In this document: piece after piece, positions 24,518-29,958 of the stretch
Layout of the letters: each line of letters opens with the position of its first letter
Position numbering within the stretch: the stretch's first letter is position 1
DNA from: Propionibacteriaceae bacterium
Lineage (GTDB): Bacteria > Actinomycetota > Actinomycetes > Propionibacteriales > Propionibacteriaceae
Assembly (NCBI GenBank): GCA_025923975.1
Contig: JAICEV010000003.1
Coordinates: 1-29,958, forward strand
Direction: 5' to 3'
DNA length: 29,958 nt
Notes under the pieces: model-generated
What the model saw: only the letters and a program-made list of their open reading frames with translations
Database searches by the model: none
Told to the model about the DNA's origin: nothing
Translations under genes and position numbers: made by a program

Positions 24518-25963
24518 ATGACGGAACCTCACCGGGTACGCCGAGTCGTCTCGACGGTGCTTCCGACCGCGCACGGCACCTTCCAAATGCACGGGTATGC
24601 GGTTGAGTCGGGCCGAGAGCATCTAGCGCTGGTGCTCGGCGACCTTAACCACGCCGGAAACAACGGCCACGTGCCGCTGGTTCGGGTTCACTCTGAGTGC
24701 CTCACCGGGGACGCCTTCGGGTCCTGGCGCTGCGACTGTGGCGAGCAGCTCGATGCCGCTATGCGGGAGATCGGTCGTGAAGGCCTCGGCGTGGTGATCT
24801 ACCTGCGGGGGCACGAGGGACGTGGCATCGGCTTGCATGCCAAGCTGCACGCGTACGCGCTGCAGGATGCGGGCCTCGACACCGTCGACGCGAACCTCCG
24901 CCTGGGGCTCCCCATCGACGCCCGCGATTACGGCGTAGCCGCTGCCATCTTGCATGATCTTGGCGTACGGCGGATCAGGCTGCTGTCGGCGAATCCTCAC
25001 AAGAGTGCCCGCCTCAGCGATCTTGGCATCGAGATCACCGCGAGATATCCGCTGCTGGTGACTGAGCACAAAGAGAATGCTTTCTACCTGGCCACCAAAC
25101 GGAACCGGATGGGCCACGACAACACCCGGAATCTGCCCGACATATGGAGCGGACTGCTGCAGGGCCGGGTGCCCGAGCGGGCCGCTGCTGGGCCCGAGTC
25201 GGTGCTGCTTGACCGCTACGGGCCGCTGGTTGCCGCGGGGCCGACAATCACCATTGCCCAGCTGGCCCAAAGCGTCGACGGCTTCATTGCCTCCCGAACC
25301 GGCGACGCCAACTACGTCTCCGGCGAAGAGGACCGGGAACACCTGCACCGGTTGCGCGCGCTGGTGGATGCGGTCGTCGTCGGTGTCCAAACGGTCGTCG
25401 CCGACAATCCGCAGCTCACCACTCGGGCAGTGCCGGGGCCATCCCCGGTCCGCGTGATCATAGATCCAGCTGCTCGCATGCCCGGCGATGCCCGAGTGCT
25501 GACCGACGGCAGCGCCAGAACACTGTGGTGCGTGGCCGCCGGGTCGGGTACGCCAGCAGGACTGGCCTCGCACGTTGATCTCGTCTCACTGCCGATCATG
25601 GACGGACGGTTCGCGCCGCAGGCGCTACTCGAGATGCTGCGGGCGCGCGGGCACGGTCGGGTGCTCGTCGAGGGTGGGGGGCGTACAGTCTCAGACTTCC
25701 TGGCTACGGGTGCGCTTGACCGGCTCTACCTGACGACTGCGCCGATCTTGATAGGCGACGGGATTCCCGGCTTACGGTTTGATGGCGCTGATCTGCTCGC
25801 GGACGCCGTGACGGCATCGGTGCAACGGTTCAGTCTCGGTCGCGATATCTGTACCGTGTTCGACTTTGCTGCAGCCCGTCAGCTAGCGCGCGGGCAGGGC
25901 GAGAATGTCGCGATGTCCAACCTCAATCCGGAGCATCCCGAGCGCGAGCTGGGCGCATCGTAG
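24518..25963 (+). CDS. GTP cyclohydrolase II fused to a RibD-type reductase
   Basis: 481 residues from the ATG at 24518 with GGAAGG eight bases upstream; an upstream extension has no similarity. Residues of about 7-205 are GTP cyclohydrolase II: zinc cysteines Cys61, Cys72 and Cys74 in CLTGDAFGSWRCDCG, HEGRGIGL, HAYALQDAG with Tyr113, TVDANLRLG, and Asp134/Arg136. Residues of about 246-455 are the RibD/DHFR-like reductase: LAQSVDGFIASRTG, VDAVVVGVQTVVADNPQLTT, VLVEGGGRTVSDFLATGALD. There is no RibB domain and no RibD deaminase domain. The first domain opens GTP to a diaminopyrimidine; the second reduces the ribose side chain. Facing a pterin-type operon, it probably starts a dedicated side pathway. 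Its tail overlaps the methyltransferase tail by 81 bases. Confidence 0.9.
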   Translation: MTEPHRVRRVVSTVLPTAHGTFQMHGYAVESGREHLALVLGDLNHAGNNGHVPLVRVHSECLTGDAFGSWRCDCGEQLDAAMREIGREGLGVVIYLRGHEGRGIGLHAKLHAYALQDAGLDTVDANLRLGLPIDARDYGVAAAILHDLGVRRIRLLSANPHKSARLSDLGIEITARYPLLVTEHKENAFYLATKRNRMGHDNTRNLPDIWSGLLQGRVPERAAAGPESVLLDRYGPLVAAGPTITIAQLAQSVDGFIASRTGDANYVSGEEDREHLHRLRALVDAVVVGVQTVVADNPQLTTRAVPGPSPVRVIIDPAARMPGDARVLTDGSARTLWCVAAGSGTPAGLASHVDLVSLPIMDGRFAPQALLEMLRARGHGRVLVEGGGRTVSDFLATGALDRLYLTTAPILIGDGIPGLRFDGADLLADAVTASVQRFSLGRDICTVFDFAAARQLARGQGENVAMSNLNPEHPERELGAS

Positions 25964-26737
25964 CTGGAACCAGGTGGTCGCCGCCGAAGCAAGGCCGGGA
26001 TCCTGCGCCACCGCGGCGTCCAGTCGCTCCTGTAGGAGCCGCTCGACAAACACTGAATCACTGGAGGCGGTCAGCTGCCACGGAGTTTCCTGGGTGCGTA
26101 CCGTCAGCCCGCCCGCCCACAAGGCGTTGACGGCAAGCTCCACAGCGTCCGGGCCAGGCCTGCCGACACGCCGCTGATGATCATTGAATGCAGCAAGAAG
26201 TGACCGATCTTGGACATCCGCCGGATCCATCGTCGCGGTTCCGGTGACGGTCAGGCTGAAGAGAGCAGGTACCTGGTTGTCGATCACGGCTTGGCAGACT
26301 GCCGCAAGCTGATCAGTCGTCAGAACGTCGAGCACCGCTGAGCAGGTGACGAGACAAGGTTCGCCACCCAGCATGCCCAGCATCTGCCCAAGCGCCTCCA
26401 CGCTGCCGTCGATGATCATAGTGCCCCCCGGCAGCGGCACCCAGCGGCTGATAGCCGGATCATGATCAAGGTGGATCCAGCGCTGCGGAAACGGAAGCCG
26501 CGGTGCCAGCCAGCGCTGGTTCGCGCCGGTCCCGGCACCAAGATCGATTATCTCCAAAGTCCTGCCGAGGCCATAGCTGTTGATCAGATAGTTGATCAGT
26601 TCGGGGAGGAGGCTGCCGAGGGTGGCGGCCCGGGCGGAGGCGTCAGCGGGGGCGCGGGCGGCAAGCCAGGCTGGATCGATGAAGGGTTGCGGGGGCGATT
26701 CAGGTAGCCCAGTACCGCCTCCGCCGTCTGCTGCCAT
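25883..26737 (-). CDS. SAM-dependent methyltransferase
   Basis: 284 residues from the ATG at 26737. FIDPAWLAARAPADASAR is followed by a helix and the SAM motif I IIDLGAGTGANQRWLAP. IHLDHDPAI (acidic residue for the ribose) and VTCSAVLDVLTTDQLAAV fit motif II and the post-motif. A Rossmann-type class I methyltransferase is clear; the substrate is not. The gene overlaps the glycosyltransferase gene by 142 bases in another frame and overlaps the tail of the RibA-RibD gene by 81 bases. Being last in the operon, it may add a methyl group to the glycosylated product. The true start is uncertain because no ATG, GTG or TTG lies nearer the domain. Confidence 0.8.
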   Translation of the reverse strand: MAADGGGGTGLPESPPQPFIDPAWLAARAPADASARAATLGSLLPELINYLINSYGLGRTLEIIDLGAGTGANQRWLAPRLPFPQRWIHLDHDPAISRWVPLPGGTMIIDGSVEALGQMLGMLGGEPCLVTCSAVLDVLTTDQLAAVCQAVIDNQVPALFSLTVTGTATMDPADVQDRSLLAAFNDHQRRVGRPGPDAVELAVNALWAGGLTVRTQETPWQLTASSDSVFVERLLQERLDAAVAQDPGLASAATTWFQLRCAQLALGMLRIEVGHRDILALPAR

Positions 26738-27762
26738 CCGGGCAGGGTATCTCGTCGCGCGAGCGCTGCCTGCCGCCACGCGCGCCGCAGCATGGGTTCG
26801 GTTAGCCACCTACGGAGCACTGCTGCCAGGCTTGCCGAGTCGCCAGCCGGGACGGACGTGCCGGGCGTCGCAGTGCTGTGCTTGGTCGCCCCTTGCTGGA
26901 GCGCCTCAATCGCGCCAGTGCCGGCGGGGACGATTGCCGGAATACCGCGAGCCAGCGCCTCGACGACGACCAGGCCGTACGTCTCGGTCCGGGACGGCAG
27001 CACCAGCAGATCAGCGGCCTCCCATTTCCGGTCAAGCGCCGAGCCGGCCAGCGCTCCAGGTACCGAGATCCGATCCGCCAATCCCGCTGCCACGATCTCA
27101 GCCCGGAGCCGGGCGGCGTACTCCGGATCAGGCCGGTCTGAGCCGATCAGGTCTGCTGTCCAGGGAAGGTCCGCCAGCTGTGCCAGCGCGTGCGCGAGCG
27201 TCAGTTGATCTTTGGTCGGCGTCAGCGATGCGAGGCTGAGAATGTGCGGAACTCCCGAATCCTGACTGCCCTGAGCCGGTGCTGCAGGCGCAACTCCAGG
27301 AATCGCCACGCCGACATCGGACCGCCCGTACCGACGACTCAGTTCGGCGGCCAACCAGCGGCTCGAGCACAGCACACCGGACGCGGCTTGCACCGCCTTC
27401 GCTTCTAGCGCGGCATAGCGCTGGCGTTGCATGGGTTCGAGGCCCAACTCGTCACTGATCGGCAGGTGGACGACGATGGTGACCGCATGTCCGGACTCGA
27501 CTGCCGCGGCCACGACCTCAGGTGAGCCACTGCTCACGATCCCGTCAACCAAGCAGGCAGACTCTGCTCGCAGGGCGCGCGCAAGCTTCGCATGGCTGGA
27601 CGCGTCGCCCTCCGGCCACGGGCCGGCGAGCTTGTGCAGCCGCACATTGATGCCAAGCGCGCGCAACTCTGCGACAAGAGCTCGGTTGTAGACATTGCCG
27701 CCAGTTTGATCATCCCGGTCCCAGGTGACGAAACCCAGCTGGGACGCCGCAGCCGCCGACAT
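26596..27762 (-). CDS. Family 4 glycosyltransferase (GT-B)
   Basis: 388 residues from the ATG at 27762, one base after the PTPS-homologue stop; a TTG at 27771 is the alternative. The N-terminal domain starts LGFVTWDRDDQTGGNVYNRA with the Gly-Gly loop of GT-B enzymes. The C-terminal domain has ILSLASLTPTKDQLTLAHAL, ISVPGALAGSALDRKW, and the E-x7-E motif ETYGLVVVEALARGIPAIVP that binds the nucleotide sugar. It ends in a proline-rich tail that overlaps the methyltransferase gene. In this operon it would transfer a sugar to the pyrimidine or pterin-like intermediate, as in cyanobacterial pteridine glycosides. Donor unknown. Confidence 0.88.
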   Translation of the reverse strand: MSAAAASQLGFVTWDRDDQTGGNVYNRALVAELRALGINVRLHKLAGPWPEGDASSHAKLARALRAESACLVDGIVSSGSPEVVAAAVESGHAVTIVVHLPISDELGLEPMQRQRYAALEAKAVQAASGVLCSSRWLAAELSRRYGRSDVGVAIPGVAPAAPAQGSQDSGVPHILSLASLTPTKDQLTLAHALAQLADLPWTADLIGSDRPDPEYAARLRAEIVAAGLADRISVPGALAGSALDRKWEAADLLVLPSRTETYGLVVVEALARGIPAIVPAGTGAIEALQQGATKHSTATPGTSVPAGDSASLAAVLRRWLTEPMLRRAWRQAALARRDTLPGWQQTAEAVLGYLNRPRNPSSIQPGLPPAPPLTPPPGPPPSAASSPN

Positions 27763-27763
27763 C

Positions 27764-28144
27764 TCAATCAAGAGTCATGGTGTACCCCGCCCAGGCGTCC
27801 GGATGCTCCCGCAATGTCACATCCAATTTCGTAAGGCCACGGTCTGGGAGCGAGGTCGCAATCCGCTCCGCGATCAGTTGTGCCACCGCCTCCGTGGTCG
27901 TAAGCGTGTCCACGAGCTCTGGATGCTCGTCGAGATTGCGGTAATTGAGGTCGCTCAGCGCATTGCTCAAGACCTGGGCTGCCTCACCAATGTCGATCAC
28001 GATCGATTCAGCGCTGAGCGCCTCGCGCCAAAGCGTCAGCTCGATGACGTACGTGGCGCCGTGCAGATTCTGGGCCGGGCCGAACGCCGGATGCGGCAGA
28101 CTGTGGGCGATCATCACATGATCACGAACCGTCAAATGGAACAA
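27764..28144 (-). CDS. PTPS/QueD-like T-fold protein lacking catalytic and zinc residues
   Basis: 126 residues from a TTG at 28144, chosen because AGGAGG (28152-28157) lies seven bases upstream; a TTG at 28150 is too close to it. The T-fold pattern is present: VMIAHSLPHP, NLHGATYVIEL, SIVIDIGEAAQVLSNALSDL, TTTEAVAQLIAERI, and Glu113 in LREHPDAW where family members anchor the pterin. The usual HGHNY zinc pair reads HGATY, the catalytic cysteine is missing and the Asp-His motif reads LNYRNLD. From memory, the Streptomyces coelicolor homologue SCO6650 likewise lacks the zinc and triad and does not make pyruvoyl-tetrahydropterin. It probably binds or processes a pterin-like compound by another chemistry. 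Confidence 0.85.
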   Translation of the reverse strand: MFHLTVRDHVMIAHSLPHPAFGPAQNLHGATYVIELTLWREALSAESIVIDIGEAAQVLSNALSDLNYRNLDEHPELVDTLTTTEAVAQLIAERIATSLPDRGLTKLDVTLREHPDAWAGYTMTLD

Positions 28145-28146
28145 GA

Positions 28147-29148
28147 TCAAGCCTCCTCGTTACCCGGATAGTCGATCACCTGGCACAGCGCCTCGGCCTC
28201 GTCGCTGAAGATCGACTCCATAGTCTGAGGCAACGCACCGAACGGCGCATGACCGGTGATGAAGGTGTCAAACACCGGATCTGTGAGCATCCTCATGGCC
28301 AGCTCCAGCCGGTCGCCGCTGGTTCGCCGCGATCGGCGGGCGGCCGCGACCGCGCCCACCTGGCTGGCCCGGATCGCCAGCCGCCGGGAGTGGAAAGCGG
28401 CACCCAGAGGCACCCGCGGCCGCACTGTCCCATACCAGGAGAGCTCAATCAACTCAGCCTCCGCGCCCAGCAACTGCAGGCTGCGGGCGAGGCCGGATTC
28501 GCTGGCGGAGCAATGAAACACAAGATCATTGTCCGACGCGGCGTCGTCTGGATGCACCAACTCAACGCCCAACGCCGAGGCGAGCGCCGACCGAGACGGG
28601 TTGACATCCACGAGCTGGAACCGCTCAAGTGGAAAGAGCCGCAGCAAGGCGGCGAGTGCGCCGCCCACCATGCCGGCGCCTACGACGGCGACGCGATCAC
28701 CGATCCGCGGCCCGGCATCCCAGAGCGCGTTGATTGCGGTCTCCACCGTGCCGGCCAGCACGGCGCGATCGCTCGGTACTTCGTCGGGCACTGGCGTCAG
28801 TGCGCTCGCTGGCACCACGTAACGATCTTGGTGTGGGTGGAGGCAGAACACCCGCCTGCCCTGCAGCGACGCTGGCCCCTGCTCCACTGTCCCGACCGAG
28901 AGGTATCCGTACTTGACCGGGCCGGGCCAGCTTCCGACCTGGAAGGGGGCGCGCATCGAGTTGCCGACCTCCTCAGGGATGCGGCCGGCATGAACCAGCA
29001 TCTCGGTGCCGCGACTGATCCCGGAACAGATGGTGCGTACCAGCGCCTCGCCCTCGAGCGGACGTCGAGCGGGTTCGGTTTTCAGAACGCCGTGCCGGGG
29101 AGCCATCGTCCAGTACGCCGTCCAGCGTTCGATCGCCATGTGGTGCAT
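28147..29148 (-). CDS. Medium-chain dehydrogenase, BchC-like, without zinc ligands
   Basis: 333 residues from the ATG at 29148 with AAGGG just upstream. The GroES-like domain has CSGISRGTEMLVHAGRI, the signature of the BchC-like branch, and YGYLSVGTVEQG where zinc enzymes have Gly-His-Glu. The nucleotide fold is VAVVGAGMVGGALAALL with FQLVDVNPSR. No structural zinc loop is present. It should oxidise or reduce a hydroxyl on the pathway intermediate using NAD(P). It is first in the operon with the PTPS homologue, glycosyltransferase and methyltransferase. It is related in type to the dehydrogenase of the sugar operon but differs widely in sequence. Confidence 0.88.
   Translation of the reverse strand: MHHMAIERWTAYWTMAPRHGVLKTEPARRPLEGEALVRTICSGISRGTEMLVHAGRIPEEVGNSMRAPFQVGSWPGPVKYGYLSVGTVEQGPASLQGRRVFCLHPHQDRYVVPASALTPVPDEVPSDRAVLAGTVETAINALWDAGPRIGDRVAVVGAGMVGGALAALLRLFPLERFQLVDVNPSRSALASALGVELVHPDDAASDNDLVFHCSASESGLARSLQLLGAEAELIELSWYGTVRPRVPLGAAFHSRRLAIRASQVGAVAAARRSRRTSGDRLELAMRMLTDPVFDTFITGHAPFGALPQTMESIFSDEAEALCQVIDYPGNEEA
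28152..28157 (-). promoter_or_regulatory. Ribosome binding site deciding a TTG start
   Basis: AGGAGG on the minus strand is seven bases from the TTG at 28144 but only one base from the TTG at 28150. It sits inside the last codons of the dehydrogenase gene and couples the two genes. Confidence 0.6.
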
Positions 29149-29250
29149 TGTCGCCCTTGTTCAGAGCACACACGACCAGAGCGTCGTCGTAAGCCGTACG
29201 TTTCCCACCACAGCGGCGAAAACGACCGTCCACATTGCAGAGTGCGCCTG

Positions 29251-29694
29251 CTACTGGCTGGCGGGTGCGGGGACCTTGTGACGGACGGCCTCGTGCAGCA
29301 ACGCTCGAAGCGCGGGTTGGCGGACTTGCTCGAGGGTGGTGAGCTTCATGCTTCGCATGGCGAGCCGGCCCGAGACCTGCCGGCCTCCAGCGTTGGGCAA
29401 CAATCCTTCGGTGTCCGGAAGCTCACCGCCGTAATAGAAGCCGAGTGTGACGTGCTGCTTGAAGGGCATCAGGTAGGCGAACTGCTCGCTGAACTTCTTC
29501 GGCCCGGTGCCCCATCCGACCGAGCCCTGTTTGGGCCAGACCACTTCGACCGTCTGGGGCAGGACCTCGTAAATCACGCGGCGTACGGCGTGCGCCAGCT
29601 CTTGGATCTCTGGCGTCGCAGCCGCGACGATCTCCCGGAACGCGGCGTCGTCCTTGGGTCCGTACCTGTTGATGATTCCGGCTGGCTCAGCCAT
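29251..29694 (-). CDS. DUF1801-domain protein
   Basis: 147 residues from the ATG at 29694, ten bases after GAGGGG; ATG at 29703 and GTG at 29721 are alternatives. Residues of about 10-130 match the DUF1801 pattern: FREIVAAATPEIQELAHAVR with IYEVLPQTVE, then a central YLMPFKQHVTLGFYYGGELPDT and a C-terminal helix-rich LTTLEQVRQPALRALLHEAV. Such proteins have a small alpha/beta fold and are sometimes called iron chaperones; function is not established. It lies 102 bases upstream of the dehydrogenase on the same strand and may be independent. Confidence 0.75.
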   Translation of the reverse strand: MAEPAGIINRYGPKDDAAFREIVAAATPEIQELAHAVRRVIYEVLPQTVEVVWPKQGSVGWGTGPKKFSEQFAYLMPFKQHVTLGFYYGGELPDTEGLLPNAGGRQVSGRLAMRSMKLTTLEQVRQPALRALLHEAVRHKVPAPASQ

Positions 29695-29738
29695 CTGTGT
29701 CATTCCCCTCGTGCGGTTCACACTCTCTCGGGGGCAAA

Positions 29739-29957
29739 CTAGCGCGGCGCTCGCAACTGATGGCGAGCAACCAGATCCGGCACCTCGTCGAAATCGTAGG
29801 AGAGCCCGAAGCGTTCAGCGATCGGTGCGGTGACCGACCGATCCGGCCGGCGGCCGCCCGCGGCGGCAGTTGCCTCGGCCAACTCGATGAAATACTTCTC
29901 AAAGCCCGCAGGGCTGATGATCTCGATCATCTGCGCCGGCTCAGTACCGGCATTCCA
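29739..29957 (-). CDS. Cupin-domain protein, C-terminal part (runs off the right edge)
   Basis: The visible 72 codons end at 29739 and continue beyond the window. The sequence WNAGTEPAQMIEIISPAGFEKYF followed by ELAEATAAAG and IAERFGLSYDFDEVPDLVARHQL matches the end of small cupin proteins of the quercetinase-like type, where the metal-binding strands come earlier and are not in view. A role in small-molecule oxidation or isomerisation is possible. It lies upstream of the DUF1801 gene on the same strand. Confidence 0.65.
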   Translation of the reverse strand, partial: WNAGTEPAQMIEIISPAGFEKYFIELAEATAAAGGRRPDRSVTAPIAERFGLSYDFDEVPDLVARHQLRAPR

Positions 29958-29958
29958 C

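Larger units (their letters stand above)
484..28834. repeat. Dispersed over-represented 7-mer CAAGATC/GATCTTG
   Basis: By eye I find about 36 copies on both strands, about 23 as CAAGATC and 13 as GATCTTG on the plus strand. Examples are at about 484, 527, 1158, 5906, 8354, 10208, 10238, 12093, 15994, 16311, 16342, 25019, 28141 and 28522. Most are inside genes, using AAG-ATC, ATC-TTG or GAT-CTT codon pairs. None was found between about 18.93 and 24.95 kb. The count is manual. Confidence 0.55.

Overview
The window is high-GC DNA with short or overlapping gene spacing, frequent GTG and TTG starts, Shine-Dalgarno sites of the AGGAGG type and actinobacterial protein families: a two-subunit cytochrome bd oxidase, an actinobacterial-type Zwf, a ROK-controlled ABC sugar operon, a LuxR regulator with TPRs and a divergent 6-pyruvoyltetrahydropterin synthase (PTPS) homologue. 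I infer an actinobacterium, possibly of the Propionibacteriaceae/Nocardioidales type; genus is not established. No rRNA, tRNA, CRISPR array, insertion sequence or phage gene was seen, and no stretch over 300 bases lacks a gene.

Left part (1-5750). The tail of a probable polysaccharide deacetylase converges on a family 2 glycosyltransferase. Next is a decayed M28-type membrane peptidase (1925-3959). It keeps family similarity from end to end, but in three reading frames and with at least one internal deletion that removes the region of the last zinc-binding histidine. An unrecognised protein and an MpaB/DUF2236-family oxygenase follow, divergently arranged.

Sugar operon (5772-13769, minus strand). 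Seven tightly packed genes run from a lipoprotein solute-binding protein through two permeases, an ADP-ribosylglycohydrolase-family protein, a medium-chain dehydrogenase (MDR) without visible zinc ligands, a TIM-barrel isomerase/epimerase and an MGH/GH63-type hydrolase close in length and catalytic residues to glucosylglycerate hydrolases. A divergent ROK repressor gene and two identical 14-bp palindromes in the intergenic region suggest control by a sugar ligand. A strong hairpin separates the binding-protein gene from the permeases. No ATPase gene is present in the operon.

Respiratory block (15155-21122). cydAB is divergent from a type II NADH dehydrogenase gene, which overlaps a Zwf gene. 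An 8-bp perfect dyad lies in the shared promoter region. A small membrane protein follows.

21148-24251 holds a LuxR/TPR regulator, an FMO/ArsO-like flavoprotein and a small three-helix SemiSWEET-like membrane protein that appears to have lost its stop codon by a one-base frameshift.

Right part (24518-29148) is the most interesting: a GTP cyclohydrolase II-RibD reductase fusion facing an operon of an MDR dehydrogenase, a PTPS homologue lacking the catalytic and zinc residues, a GT4 glycosyltransferase and a SAM methyltransferase. I read this as a pathway making a glycosylated and methylated pyrimidine- or pterin-derived compound that does not look like ordinary riboflavin or folate synthesis. 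A DUF1801 protein and a partial cupin close the window. Across the window the 7-mer CAAGATC/GATCTTG is strikingly frequent, except between about 18.9 and 24.9 kb.
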